Shown here in pieces: positions 16,379 to 26,052 of a stretch of DNA of 64,000 nt. The notes under the pieces were generated by a model. That model did no database searches. It saw nothing but the letters and a program-made list of their open reading frames with translations, and was not told the origin of the DNA. The stretch comes from Amorphoplanes friuliensis DSM 7358 (GTDB lineage Bacteria; Actinomycetota; Actinomycetes; Mycobacteriales; Micromonosporaceae). Where the stretch lies: NCBI RefSeq assembly GCF_000494755.1, contig NC_022657.1, positions 5,680,001 through 5,744,000 of the forward strand. The letters are read 5' to 3'. Positions within the stretch are counted from its first letter, which is position 1. Every line of letters begins with the position of its first letter. The position numbers and the translations under genes were made by a program.

Positions 16379-17926
16379 ATGCTCAATCTCTCCGTTTTCC
16401 TGGAGGACAGTGCCCGTCGTTACCCCGAGCGCGCCGCGGTCGTCCTGGGTGACCAGCGCCTGACCTACGCCCAGGTGAACGCGGGCGCCAACCAGGTCGC
16501 CAACCTGCTCAGGTCCCGGGGCATCGGCCCCGGCGACAAGGTGGCGCTCTCCTGCCCCAACCTGCCCTACTTCCCGGTGATCTACTACGGCATCCTCAAG
16601 GCCGGAGCGGTCGTCGTGCCCCTGAACGTGCTGCTCAAGGGCCGGGAGATCGCGTACCACCTGACCGACTCGGAGGCCAAGGCGTACTTCTGCTTCCAGG
16701 GTTCACCGGAGCTGCCGATGGGTGCCGAGGGGCACACCGGCTTCGGGCAGGCCGACGGCTGCGAGCATTTCTTCCTGGTCACCGCCGATCCGGCGGCGCC
16801 GTCGCCGATCGAAGGCGCCGAGACGCTCGGCCGGGCGCTGACCGGGCAGTCGCCGGTCTTCGAGACCGTCCTGGCGGCCGAGACGGATCCGGCGGTCATC
16901 CTCTACACCAGTGGCACCACCGGACAGGCCAAGGGCGCCGAGCTCAGCCACTCCAACCTCATCCTGAACGCGCTGACCTGCAACCGGCTGTTCCAGACGA
17001 AGCCGGGCACCGACACCCACCTGCTGGTGCTGCCGCTGTTCCACTCCTTCGGCTCCACGGTCAACATGAACGCGGGCTTCTCCAGCGGTTCGACGCTGGT
17101 GCTGCTGCCACGCTTCGACGCGGCGGCCGCGGTCAAGCTGCTGCAGACCGAGAACGTCACGTTCTTCGCCGGCGTACCGACGATGTACTGGGGTCTGCTC
17201 AACGCCCTCACCGACGACGTCGACGTGGAGAAGATCGCGCGGAACATGCGGATCGCGGTCAGCGGCGGGTCCAGCCTGCCCTTGGAGATCATCAAGGAGG
17301 TCCAGCAGCGTTTCGGGGTCACCATCCTGGAGGGCTACGGCCTGTCCGAGACGTCTCCGGTGGCGACCTTCAGCGATCCGGACAGCGACCCGCGGCCCGG
17401 CTCGATCGGCATCCCGATCTGGGGTGTCGAGGTCAAGCTGATCGACGAGGCCTGGAACACCATCGAGGGCAGCGACGAGATCGGCGAGATCGCGATCCGG
17501 GGCCACTGCATCATGAACGGCTACTACAACCGGCCCGAGGCGACCGCCGAGGTGATCAACAACGGCTGGTTCCGGACGGGTGACCTGGGCCGCCGGGACA
17601 AGGACGGCTTCTACTACATCGTCGACCGGGCCAAGGACATGATCATCCGCGGTGGATTCAACGTCTACCCGCGGGAGATCGAGGAGGTCCTGATGACCCA
17701 CGAGGCGGTGTCGCTCGCCGCGGTCATCGGGGTGCCGCACCCCAGCCACGGCGAGGAGGTCAAGGCGTACGTGATTCTCAAGGACGGCGCCACGATCACC
17801 GAGGAGGAGCTCGTCGCCTGGGGCAAGGAGCAGATGGCCAGTTACAAATACCCGCGGGTCGTGCAGTTCGCCGAGACGCTGCCGATGACCGCGACGGGCA
17901 AGCTGCTCAAGCGTGCCCTGACCTGA
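16379..17926 (+). CDS. Acyl-CoA synthetase (AMP-dependent ligase)
   Basis: A 515-residue adenylate-forming enzyme that activates a carboxylic acid, probably a fatty acid, to its CoA thioester through an acyl-adenylate. Motifs in order: P-loop YTSGTTGQAKGAELSH, GYGLSETSP, the hinge GWFRTGDLG, the RGGFNVYPREIEEVL block, and the catalytic Lys in TATGKLLKRAL at the C-terminus. The length fits the long/medium-chain family. The ATG at 16379 has a CGAGGAGAC ribosome site; upstream extensions are not family-like. It stands alone, closed by a strong hairpin. Chain-length preference cannot be read from sequence. Confidence 0.92.
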   Translation: MLNLSVFLEDSARRYPERAAVVLGDQRLTYAQVNAGANQVANLLRSRGIGPGDKVALSCPNLPYFPVIYYGILKAGAVVVPLNVLLKGREIAYHLTDSEAKAYFCFQGSPELPMGAEGHTGFGQADGCEHFFLVTADPAAPSPIEGAETLGRALTGQSPVFETVLAAETDPAVILYTSGTTGQAKGAELSHSNLILNALTCNRLFQTKPGTDTHLLVLPLFHSFGSTVNMNAGFSSGSTLVLLPRFDAAAAVKLLQTENVTFFAGVPTMYWGLLNALTDDVDVEKIARNMRIAVSGGSSLPLEIIKEVQQRFGVTILEGYGLSETSPVATFSDPDSDPRPGSIGIPIWGVEVKLIDEAWNTIEGSDEIGEIAIRGHCIMNGYYNRPEATAEVINNGWFRTGDLGRRDKDGFYYIVDRAKDMIIRGGFNVYPREIEEVLMTHEAVSLAAVIGVPHPSHGEEVKAYVILKDGATITEEELVAWGKEQMASYKYPRVVQFAETLPMTATGKLLKRALT

Positions 17927-17939
17927 CGTACCCCCGAAA

Positions 17940-17970
17940 GAGCGCCCGGAGGGGGACTCTCCGGGCGCTC
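17940..17970 (+). terminator. Strong hairpin terminator after the acyl-CoA synthetase gene
   Basis: GAGCGCCCGGAG (17940-17951) pairs perfectly with CTCCGGGCGCTC (17959-17970) around a 7-nt loop, 13 bases after the stop codon. Confidence 0.85.
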
Positions 17971-18078
17971 GTTCGTGCATAGACTCGGGCACCCACCTCA
18001 CCACGAAGATCGTTTGCATGCGTGCGGCACAGTGGCCGGGGTGAGCGTCCGACCACGCACGGCACTGACGGAGGAAGC

Positions 18079-19401
18079 TTGAGCACAGCGCAGCTGCACC
18101 GGGTGGCTCCGGTCGTGGCGGACACCCGCGGCGGTGTCCTGAGTCGTGTCGGCCGGCTCCGGCGGACCTCCCCCGGCCGCCTCCAGCTGATCCTCGCCGC
18201 CCTGGTGGCGCTGGCCCTGCTGACCGGTCTGGTCGCCGGCCTGACCGCGGCCTCGGCCTCACGAGGCACCGACGACCTCGGCAACCGCGCGCAGCCCCTG
18301 CTGGTCGAGGCCGAGACGATCTACTCCGCGCTGGCCCGCGCCGACACGACCGCCGCGCAGGCGTTCCTCGCCGGCGGGCTCGAACCGTCCGGCCTGACCG
18401 ACCTCTACGAGGAGGACCTCGATCGGGCGGCCACCGCGCTGACCTCGGCCGCCCGGCGCACCCCCGAGGACGGTCGCTCCGCCGAAGCGATCCGCGCGCT
18501 CTCCGCCGACCTCCCCCGGTACGCCGCCCTGGTGGCCAGCGCCCGCGCCAACAACCGCCAGGGCCTGCCGATCGGCGCCGCGTACCTCTCCTCGGCCTCC
18601 ACGCTGAGCCGTGAGTCGCTGCAGCCGCAGGCGCAGGCGCTCTTCCAGGCCGCGCAGGCCGAGGTCAACGACGGGTACGCCGACGCCCGCAGCTCCTGGT
18701 GGACGGCGCTGCTGCTGATCCTGCTGGCCGGGCTGCTCGGGGCGTTGCTCCTGGCCCAGCGCTACCTCAGCCGCACGACGCGGCGCACGTTCAACCTGCC
18801 GCTGGTCACCGCCACCGCCGTGACGCTGATCCTGGCGCTCGGCGTCGGCGGGGTGCTGATCGCGCAGCGCGCGCATCTGTCCGAGGCCGACTCCGAGGGA
18901 TCGCGTCCGGTGGCCCTGCTCGCCGAGGCCCGCATCGCCGCCCTGCGCGAGCGGGGCGACGAGGCGCTGACGCTGGCCGCGCGCTCCGGCGAGGGTGATC
19001 TGGAGGAGGACTTCGACGCCACGACCAAGCAGCTCGACGGGCTGCTCGGCGACGCCGGCGCGATGATGCCGACCGGCTTCGCGGGCCAGGCGGTCCAGTC
19101 GGCGATCACCAGCCACCGCTCCTACGTCGCCGCCCACGACGAGGTGCGCAAGCTCGACAACGGCGGCAACTACGACGGCGCGGTGAAGCTGGCCGTCGGC
19201 TCCGGGACCACACAGACCTTCACCGGTCTCACCACCTTCATCGACCGGGCGCTGGAGAGCCGCAAGGACGTGTTCAGCGCCGAGATCAGCGACGCCGGGC
19301 GCGGCCTGGGCCTGCTGACCGTCCTCGGCCCGCTGCTCGCCCTGGTCGTCTGCGGGCTCGCCTTCGCCGGTCTGCGGACCCGACTCGAGGAGTACCGCTG
19401 A
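18079..19401 (+). CDS. glnX: GlnX-like four-helix transmembrane signal transducer
   Basis: A 440-residue membrane protein with four hydrophobic helices at about 37-60, 215-240, 253-277 and 410-435. These enclose two extracellular alpha-helical domains of about 150 and 130 residues. This topology and length match mycobacterial GlnX, which passes an extracellular aspartate/glutamate signal from the lipoprotein GlnH to the cytoplasmic kinase PknG. The start is the TTG at 18079, with a GGAGG ribosome site four bases before it; the longer frame begins in non-coding-like sequence. The next two relevant genes are GlnH-like and PknG-like, in the mycobacterial order, which supports the call more than sequence does. 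Confidence 0.8.
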   Translation: MSTAQLHRVAPVVADTRGGVLSRVGRLRRTSPGRLQLILAALVALALLTGLVAGLTAASASRGTDDLGNRAQPLLVEAETIYSALARADTTAAQAFLAGGLEPSGLTDLYEEDLDRAATALTSAARRTPEDGRSAEAIRALSADLPRYAALVASARANNRQGLPIGAAYLSSASTLSRESLQPQAQALFQAAQAEVNDGYADARSSWWTALLLILLAGLLGALLLAQRYLSRTTRRTFNLPLVTATAVTLILALGVGGVLIAQRAHLSEADSEGSRPVALLAEARIAALRERGDEALTLAARSGEGDLEEDFDATTKQLDGLLGDAGAMMPTGFAGQAVQSAITSHRSYVAAHDEVRKLDNGGNYDGAVKLAVGSGTTQTFTGLTTFIDRALESRKDVFSAEISDAGRGLGLLTVLGPLLALVVCGLAFAGLRTRLEEYR

Positions 19402-20363
19402 TGCGTCTCCGTGCCGCCCTCGTCGCCGTCTCCACGCTGACCGTGCTCGCCGCCACCGGATGCGCCGGTGACTCCTCGCCGCTGCCGGGCCGGCCCACCC
19501 CGTCCGCCGAGGTGGCGCCGAGCGGTCAGGCCGCACCCGCCGACACCTCTTGCAGGCCCCAGGCGAGTCTGCGCCCGGCCGGCGCCCTGCCGGCACCCGG
19601 CAAGATGCCGGCGGGCAGTTACATGGAGACGATCCAGAAGCGCGGCCGGCTCGTGCTCGGCACCAGCCAGGACACACTGCTTTTCAGCTCGCGCAACCCG
19701 TTCACCGGCAAGGTCGAGGGTTTCGACGTCGACATGGGCCGGCAGATCGCCGCGGCCATCTTCGGCGACCCGGACAAGATCCAGATCAAGGTCATCGGGT
19801 ACGACAAACGCGTCACCTCGGTCCTCGACGGCTCCGTGGACATCGTCGCCGACACGATGACCGCCAACTGTGCCCGCTGGAAGGACGTCAACTTCTCCAC
19901 CATCTACTACAACGCCGGGCAGAAGGTGCTGGTCTCCAAGGACTCCCCGGCGAAGACCATCAACGACCTCGGCGGCAAGAGAGTCTGCGCCGCTAAGGGC
20001 TCCACGTCGTACGACAACATCGGCAAGGTCGCCTCCAGGACGAAGCCGATCGCGGTCGACCGGCCCGGATTCGGCGACTGCCTCGTCGCGTTCCAGCAGA
20101 ACGAGGTCGAGGCCATCTCCACCGACGACACCATCCTGATCGGCCTGGCCGCCCAGGACCCGTACGCGAAAGTGATCGGCGACCGCTTCACCGAGGAGCC
20201 GTACGGCATGGCGATGCCCAAACAGCACGAGGACTTCACCCGCTTCGTCAACGCCGTGCTGGCCAGGAACCGCAGCAACGGCACCTGGAGGTCCACGTAC
20301 GAGCGATGGCTGGGTGACTTCGGTGCCGCACCGAAGCCACCGGCCGCCGAGTACCGGGACTGA
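19401..20363 (+). CDS. glnH: GlnH-like amino-acid-binding lipoprotein
   Basis: A 320-residue lipoprotein with a type II signal peptide and lipobox LAATGC (Cys about 21), then a Pro/Ala-rich linker, then a bacterial solute-binding family 3 domain from about residue 75. The domain starts RGRLVLGTSQDTLLFSSRNPFTG and contains GFDVDMGRQIA. No ABC permease or ATPase gene is nearby, so it is a sensor rather than a transporter subunit, as in mycobacteria where GlnH binds Asp/Glu for PknG signalling. The start overlaps the glnX stop by one base (TGATG). Confidence 0.87.
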   Translation: MRLRAALVAVSTLTVLAATGCAGDSSPLPGRPTPSAEVAPSGQAAPADTSCRPQASLRPAGALPAPGKMPAGSYMETIQKRGRLVLGTSQDTLLFSSRNPFTGKVEGFDVDMGRQIAAAIFGDPDKIQIKVIGYDKRVTSVLDGSVDIVADTMTANCARWKDVNFSTIYYNAGQKVLVSKDSPAKTINDLGGKRVCAAKGSTSYDNIGKVASRTKPIAVDRPGFGDCLVAFQQNEVEAISTDDTILIGLAAQDPYAKVIGDRFTEEPYGMAMPKQHEDFTRFVNAVLARNRSNGTWRSTYERWLGDFGAAPKPPAAEYRD

Positions 20364-20368
20364 CCCTG

Positions 20369-21565
20369 ATGACCGCACCCACCCAGCATCTGCTCGGCCG
20401 CGCCGACAACGAGCTGATGCGCCTCGAGGCCGCCGCCGCCGCGGTCGCCTCGAACCTGGTGGATCTCGACAACAACACCGCCCGCCGGGACCTCGACAAG
20501 GGACCGCTGACCGGCAGGACCGCCGCCGCCTGGGCCGACGCGACCGACGCGCTGACGCAGCTGTGGGACGGCTACGGCATGCTGACCGCGCTCATCACCT
20601 CAGCCCGGTCGGCGCGCAACCAGCGGCGGTTCACCGACCCCGAGAAGGCCGCGTACGTGCACCAGGTGCTCGGCCGCTCGATCACGTTGTCGACGCGGAC
20701 CGTGCCGCTGGCCCAGCGCGGGCTGCTCGGGGCCGGTCAGGTCAGCACCACCTGCTCCCCCGCCGAGCTGCTGTCCGCGATGGAGGCCGCGTTCAAGACC
20801 GCGGTCGACGTCGCCGTCCGGGCGGGTGACGTCTGGCACCGGCTGATGCCCGAGGCCGCCACCGTCGCGTCGTCGCTGGCCCACCTGCGCACCCTCACCC
20901 GGTCCGCGACGCTCGACGAGGCCGACCGCCGGCTCGGCGACTTCACCGCGATGATGGCCTCGGACCCGCTCGGGTGCGACGAGGCGGCGCTCGCCGCCGT
21001 CCGCACGCTGCTCGACCGCGCCGACGCCGAGCGCACCTCCGCCGGAGAGCTGCGCGAAGCCCTGAACCAGCGGCTCACCGACGCACACGCCCTGGCCACG
21101 CAGCTCGGCGAGGCCGCCCGGGCCGCCGCCGTGGCCGAGGAGAGCGTCGCGGGCCGCTTCGCCGGCTCGGTCATCGCCTCGGCGGCCGGTCCCGACCTGC
21201 GGCCCGATCTGGCCGCCCTGGACGCGCTCGCCGCCGCCGGGCACTGGTCGCTGATCAGCCCCCGGCTCGCGGACTGGACACGCCGGGCCCGCGAACGACT
21301 CGAGGCCCTGCGCAGCGTCGCCGCGCGCAACAGCGGGATGCTCTCCACTCGCAACGAGCTGCGGGGCCGGCTCGACGCGTACCAGGCCAAGGCGAGCCGC
21401 CGCGGACTCGCCGAGGACCCGGCGCTGGCCCCGCTCGCCGAGCGGGCACGCACGGCGCTCTACACCGCACCCTGCGACCTCGATGCCGCGCGGGCCGCGG
21501 TGAACGCGTACCAGGACGCGGTGGCCCGCCTCACCGCCACGACTGCGAGGGACGGCCTTCAGTGA
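20369..21565 (+). CDS. Helical protein of unknown function between glnH and pknG
   Basis: A 398-residue soluble protein, very rich in Ala, Leu, Arg, Asp and Glu, that looks almost entirely alpha-helical and probably forms bundles or coiled coils. It has no signal peptide, transmembrane helix or catalytic motif I recognise. It begins five bases after glnH, and its stop overlaps the GTG start of pknG (GTGA), so it is made together with the kinase. By position it is a candidate adaptor, scaffold or substrate in the GlnX-PknG relay. Mycobacterial glnX-glnH-pknG operons do not, to my knowledge, carry this gene. Confidence 0.8.
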   Translation: MTAPTQHLLGRADNELMRLEAAAAAVASNLVDLDNNTARRDLDKGPLTGRTAAAWADATDALTQLWDGYGMLTALITSARSARNQRRFTDPEKAAYVHQVLGRSITLSTRTVPLAQRGLLGAGQVSTTCSPAELLSAMEAAFKTAVDVAVRAGDVWHRLMPEAATVASSLAHLRTLTRSATLDEADRRLGDFTAMMASDPLGCDEAALAAVRTLLDRADAERTSAGELREALNQRLTDAHALATQLGEAARAAAVAEESVAGRFAGSVIASAAGPDLRPDLAALDALAAAGHWSLISPRLADWTRRARERLEALRSVAARNSGMLSTRNELRGRLDAYQAKASRRGLAEDPALAPLAERARTALYTAPCDLDAARAAVNAYQDAVARLTATTARDGLQ

Positions 21566-23766
21566 ACTGCCAGCGCAACTGTCCCGGCACCATCCAGGAC
21601 GGCTACTGCGACACCTGCGGGATGGCCCCGGCGGCGTCCGCACCCTCGCCGTCGCCGTCTCCGAAACAGCGCACGGCAACCACCCCTTCGGTACGCACGG
21701 GTGCGCTCTCCACGCGTACCGGGGGAACGGCACGCACCGGCAGTGCCCGCACGGGAAGCCGGCGGCGGCGCTTCGGTGGCGGGCTCGTCGACGTGGCGCC
21801 GCTGCCGGAACGTGACCCCGCCACCGCGATCATGACCGTCGCGGAGGTGCCGGAGGACAAGCGGTACTGCGCGAAGTGCGGCAACGCGGTCGGGCGGTCC
21901 CGCGGTGACCGCACCGGGCGCACGTCCGGTTTCTGCCCGTCCTGCGGCGAGGCCTTCAACTTCACCCCCAAACTGGTCAAGGGCGACCTGGTCGGCGGGC
22001 AATATGAAGTGATCGGCGCGCTGGCCCACGGCGGTCTCGGCTGGATCTACCTCGCCAACGACAAGCGTGTCTCGGACCGCTGGGTCGTGCTCAAGGGCCT
22101 GCTCAACTCCGGTGACGAGGACGCGCTGGCCGCGGCGGTGGCCGAGCAGCGGTTCCTGGCCGAGGTCGAGCACCCGAACATCGTGAAGATCTACAACTTC
22201 GTGGAGCACGAGGGCGCCGGCTACATCGTCATGGAGTACGTCGGCGGGGAGTCGCTCAAGGGCATCCTCAAGGACCGGCGGACGGCGAACGGCAACCAGG
22301 CCGACCCGCTGCCGCTGGACCAGGCCCTCGCCTACGTCCTGGAAATCATGCCCGCGTTCGGTTACCTGCACGACCGCGGCCTGATCTTCTGCGACTTCAA
22401 GCCGGACAACGTGATCCAGACCGGTGACCAGGTCAAGCTGATCGACCTCGGCGGTGTGGTGCACATCGACGACCAGGACGCCGCCCTGTACGGCACGGTC
22501 GGTTACCAGGCGCCGGAGATGGCCCAGGCCGGCCCGTCGATCCAGTCGGACCTCTACACGATCGGCCGCACCCTGGCCGTGCTGACCACCGACTTCCGCG
22601 GCTATCAGAGCACCTTCAAGGAGAGCCTGCCCGAGCACGGCGACTTCGAGGTCTACCAGCGGCACGAGTCCTTCTACCGGCTGCTGCACCGGGCGACCCG
22701 CGCCGACCCGGCCGAGCGTTTTGTCGACGCCGGTGAGATGACCGAGCAGATGCTGGGTGTGCTGCGGGAGGTGCTCGCCGCCGACGGCGAGCCGCGCCCG
22801 TCGACGTCCCGGCTGTTCACCGGCGAGCTGCGCACCGACCCGCGCAGCGACGAGCCGAACTGGCGTTTCCTGCCCGCCCCGATGATCGACCTGACCGACC
22901 CGTCGGCCGCCTTCCTCGCCTCGGTGACGGTGACCGAGCCGCAGGAGGTCCTCACCCTGCTCGGCAAGGCGCCGCAGAACACCTTCGAGGTGCAGCTGCG
23001 GGCCCTGCGGGCGCTGATCGACCTCGGCGCGGCCCGCCGGACCCCCGACGCGTTCACCGACGCCGTCCGGCTGCGCGACACCATCGCGGCGGCGGCCGGC
23101 GGCGACTGGCGGCTCGCCTGGTACGACGGAGTCCTCGCCCTGGCCTCGGGTGACCTGGCCCGGGCACAGGCGCAGTTCGACGCGGTCTACTCCGCGCTGC
23201 CCGGCGAGCTCGCCCCCAAATTGGCGCTCGGCCTGACCCTGGAGCTCGCACAGCGCCCCGCGGAGGCCGCCGGCTACTACGACGTGGTCAGCCGCACCGA
23301 CCCGGCGTACACGACCGCGTCGTCGGGGCTGGCGCGGTGCCGGCTCGCCACCGGGGACCGCGAAGGGGCCGTGGAGGCGTACAACCGGGTGCCGGGCACC
23401 TCTGCGGCGTACAGGAGCTCGCAGGTCGGAGCGGTGCGGGCGCTGGTCCGGTCGCACGCGTCCGCTGCCGCCGACGTCGCCTCGCTCGCGGCCGCGGCCG
23501 AGCTGATCGACCGCCTCGAGATGGAGGCGGCACAGCTCGCCGCCCTGCGCGCCGAATTGCTCGAACGGGCCCTGACCACGCTGAAGGCCGGGACAGCCGT
23601 GCCGTCCGCCGTGGTCGGCACGACCGGTGGAGGCCTGGCGGGCGAGCGGGACGTACGCTTCGCGCTCGAGGACGCGTACCGGGAGATGGCCCGGGCCGTC
23701 CACGGACCGGAGAGGATCCGCCTGGTGGATCTGGCGAACGCGTCCCGGCCCAGGACCCGCACATGA
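21562..23766 (+). CDS. pknG: PknG-type serine/threonine protein kinase
   Basis: A 734-residue soluble kinase, close to the 750 of mycobacterial PknG. Starting at the overlapping GTG gives an extra N-terminal Cys cluster (NCQRNC...YCDTCG), then a low-complexity linker. A rubredoxin-like module follows (about 106-131, YCAKCG...FCPSCG). The kinase domain (about 148-400) has VVLKGL for the ATP lysine, FCDFKPDNV as catalytic loop and LIDLGG in place of DFG, both PknG-like. The C-terminal TPR domain runs to the end. PknG regulates 2-oxoglutarate and glutamate metabolism in mycobacteria by phosphorylating the FHA protein GarA, and here an FHA protein is encoded downstream. Confidence 0.93.
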   Translation: MNCQRNCPGTIQDGYCDTCGMAPAASAPSPSPSPKQRTATTPSVRTGALSTRTGGTARTGSARTGSRRRRFGGGLVDVAPLPERDPATAIMTVAEVPEDKRYCAKCGNAVGRSRGDRTGRTSGFCPSCGEAFNFTPKLVKGDLVGGQYEVIGALAHGGLGWIYLANDKRVSDRWVVLKGLLNSGDEDALAAAVAEQRFLAEVEHPNIVKIYNFVEHEGAGYIVMEYVGGESLKGILKDRRTANGNQADPLPLDQALAYVLEIMPAFGYLHDRGLIFCDFKPDNVIQTGDQVKLIDLGGVVHIDDQDAALYGTVGYQAPEMAQAGPSIQSDLYTIGRTLAVLTTDFRGYQSTFKESLPEHGDFEVYQRHESFYRLLHRATRADPAERFVDAGEMTEQMLGVLREVLAADGEPRPSTSRLFTGELRTDPRSDEPNWRFLPAPMIDLTDPSAAFLASVTVTEPQEVLTLLGKAPQNTFEVQLRALRALIDLGAARRTPDAFTDAVRLRDTIAAAAGGDWRLAWYDGVLALASGDLARAQAQFDAVYSALPGELAPKLALGLTLELAQRPAEAAGYYDVVSRTDPAYTTASSGLARCRLATGDREGAVEAYNRVPGTSAAYRSSQVGAVRALVRSHASAAADVASLAAAAELIDRLEMEAAQLAALRAELLERALTTLKAGTAVPSAVVGTTGGGLAGERDVRFALEDAYREMARAVHGPERIRLVDLANASRPRTRT

Positions 23767-23800
23767 GGCCGACGGCCGCGCTGAGGAAAGACGAGGCGGC

Positions 23801-24775
23801 ATGACCGCTCAGGAGGACTGCGCGTCCTGCGCCGACGAACGCGCCGCCGGAGCCGCGTTCTGTGAGAACTGCGGCAAGGCCCTGGCCACCGGGGCCGGGC
23901 TCGCGATCGGCAAGGACTGCCCGTCGTGCGGCGCCGCCGGGGTCGTCGGCGACGACGGCTACTGCGGCAACTGCGGGCTGCTCGCGGCCCGCCCGCGTGA
24001 CCACGTCGAGGCCGACGCCGGGCTGATCGCCGCCGCCGTCACGGACCGCGGCCTGCGGCACCACCGCAACGAGGACGCGATGTGGCTGGCGACCCGCGGC
24101 GCGGACATCGACATCGTGGTCTGCGACGGGGTGTCGTCGTCGTTCGACCCGGACGTCGCCTCCGAGACCGCCGCCGAGGCCGCCGGCAAGGGCCTGAGCG
24201 CGGCCACGGGCGAGCTGCCCGAGAGTGTCGCCGAGGCCCTGATCACCGCCGGCGCCCAGGTCGCCGAGCTCGCCGGGACCGGCGACCCCCGCCGCGCCGC
24301 GTCCAACCCGGCCTGCACGATCGTCGCGGCCTGCGTCCGCGGCACCGAGATCGGGTACGGCTGGGTCGGCGACAGCCGGGCGTACTGGATCCCCGCCGAG
24401 GGTGACGCCGAGCAGCTCACCGAGGACGACTCGTGGGCGACCCACGCGATCTCCCTCGGGGCCGAGCCGCAGGCCGCCTGGAACGACCCGAAGGCGCACG
24501 CCATCACCGCCTGGCTGGGCGCGGACGCCGGGAAGATCCACCCGCGGACCGGCTCGTTCTTCGCCGAGACACCCGGGCACCTCGTGCTGTGCAGCGACGG
24601 CCTGTGGAACTACCTGACCGAGCCGGCCGCGTTCGCCGACACGGTGCGCGCCGCCCTGCGTGACACGGACAGCCTGCTGGCGGCGGCACGGTCGCTGATC
24701 GACTTCGCCAACGCCGCGGGCGGCTCCGACAACATCACCGTCGTCCTCGTCCCCCTGAACACCCTCGACAGCTAA
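23801..24775 (+). CDS. PP2C-family serine/threonine phosphatase with N-terminal zinc ribbons
   Basis: A 324-residue protein. Two Cys4 ribbons come first (CASC...FCENCG, residues 7-24; CPSCG...YCGNCG, about 40-58). A PP2C phosphatase domain follows, with metal-binding motifs RHHRNEDA, VVCDGVSSS, GWVGDSRAYW, LCSDGLWNYL and GGSDNITVV. All key Asp and Gly residues are present, so it should be an active Mn/Mg-dependent phosphatase, the natural counterpart to PknG. The ATG at 23801 is 34 bases after pknG, and the next gene follows 11 bases later. The ribbons resemble those in PknG and the FHA protein of the same operon. Confidence 0.9.
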   Translation: MTAQEDCASCADERAAGAAFCENCGKALATGAGLAIGKDCPSCGAAGVVGDDGYCGNCGLLAARPRDHVEADAGLIAAAVTDRGLRHHRNEDAMWLATRGADIDIVVCDGVSSSFDPDVASETAAEAAGKGLSAATGELPESVAEALITAGAQVAELAGTGDPRRAASNPACTIVAACVRGTEIGYGWVGDSRAYWIPAEGDAEQLTEDDSWATHAISLGAEPQAAWNDPKAHAITAWLGADAGKIHPRTGSFFAETPGHLVLCSDGLWNYLTEPAAFADTVRAALRDTDSLLAAARSLIDFANAAGGSDNITVVLVPLNTLDS

Positions 24776-24786
24776 AGGGAGAGCCC

Positions 24787-26052
24787 GTGCCGTACACCGC
24801 CGAGGCGTTCCAGAACGAGTTCCTCGCCCTGGGCGCGACCGAAGTCAACGCGATCGTCACCGTCGCCTCGTCCGGCGCGGAGGGCGGACGGCGCACGGCC
24901 GGCGCCACCGAGATCATCATCGTGGACTGCTCCGGTTCGATGCAGGCCGAGGGTCGCATGGCCGCCGCCCGGCAGGCCGCCAAGGCCGCCGTGAACTGCA
25001 TCGACGACGGCGTCCGCTTCGCCATCATCGCCGGTGTCAGCACGGCTCAGCAGCTCTTCCCCGCGCCGGGCCAGCTCGCCGTCGCGACCGCCGAGACCCG
25101 CGCCCAGGCGATCAGCGCTATCGACCGCCTCCAGGCCAACGGCGGCACCGCGATGGGCGCCTGGCTCAAGCTCGCCGGCCAGCTCTTCTCGCAGCGCCCG
25201 GGCGACATCACCCACGCCATCCTGCTCACCGACGGCGAGAACGGCGAGTACCAGGGTTACCTGGAGAGTGTCCTGCAGGAGATCGGCGGCAGCTTCACCT
25301 GCGACTGCCGCGGCGTCGGCACCAACTGGACCGTCTCCGAGCTGCGCAAGATCGCCACGGCCATGCTGGGCACGGTCGACATCGTGGCCCGCCCGCAGGA
25401 CCTGGCCGAGGCGTTCGAGCAGATGATGACGGCCGCGATGGGCAAGACCAGCGCCGACGTGCAGCTCAAGGTCTGGACGCCGGTCAACTCCACGGTCCGC
25501 TTCGTCAAGCAGGTCGAGCCGCAGGTGGCCGACCTGACCGGCAAACGTGTCGAGGACGGCCCTCGTGCCGGCCGCTACCCGCTCGGCTCCTGGGGTTCGG
25601 AGAGCCGCGACTACCACGTCTGCATCGACGTGACCGCCGGCGCCGCCGGCGACGAGATGCTCGCCGCGCGGGTGTCCGTCGTGGAGGGTGACACCGTGCT
25701 GGCCCAGACGCTCGTCCGCGCGGTCTGGACCGAGGACTCCGCGCTGTCGACCCGCATCAACCGCCAGGTCGCCCACTACACCGGTCAGGCCGAGCTGGCC
25801 GACGCGATCCAGCAGGGCATCGAGGCCCGCAAGGCCGGCGACGACCGGACGGCGACGCTCAAGTTCGGCCGGGCCGCCCAGCTCGCGCACGAGAGCGGCA
25901 ACACGGCCACCGAGGAGCTGCTGGCCACGGTCGTCGACATCGAGGACGCCGCGACCGGCACGGTCCGCCTGCGCCGCAAGGTCGAGGCCGCCGACGAGAT
26001 GGCCCTCGACACCCGCTCCACCAAGACCGTCCGGGTGGGACGTGCCCAATGA
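24787..26052 (+). CDS. VWA-domain protein of the PknG operon
   Basis: A 421-residue cytosolic protein with a von Willebrand factor A domain at about 38-215. The MIDAS residues are visible: IIIVDCSGSM supplies D-x-S-x-S, a Thr is in NGGTAMG, and the Asp is in AILLTDGENG. A beta-sandwich-like middle section and a helical C-terminal region with KAGDD/KFGRAAQ follow. The GTG at 24787 has an AAAGGGAGAG ribosome site. The stop overlaps the FHA gene (ATGA). VWA proteins often bind partners through a metal ion, so it could assemble or sense the phosphorylated complex. The specific role is unknown. Confidence 0.88.
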   Translation: MPYTAEAFQNEFLALGATEVNAIVTVASSGAEGGRRTAGATEIIIVDCSGSMQAEGRMAAARQAAKAAVNCIDDGVRFAIIAGVSTAQQLFPAPGQLAVATAETRAQAISAIDRLQANGGTAMGAWLKLAGQLFSQRPGDITHAILLTDGENGEYQGYLESVLQEIGGSFTCDCRGVGTNWTVSELRKIATAMLGTVDIVARPQDLAEAFEQMMTAAMGKTSADVQLKVWTPVNSTVRFVKQVEPQVADLTGKRVEDGPRAGRYPLGSWGSESRDYHVCIDVTAGAAGDEMLAARVSVVEGDTVLAQTLVRAVWTEDSALSTRINRQVAHYTGQAELADAIQQGIEARKAGDDRTATLKFGRAAQLAHESGNTATEELLATVVDIEDAATGTVRLRRKVEAADEMALDTRSTKTVRVGRAQ

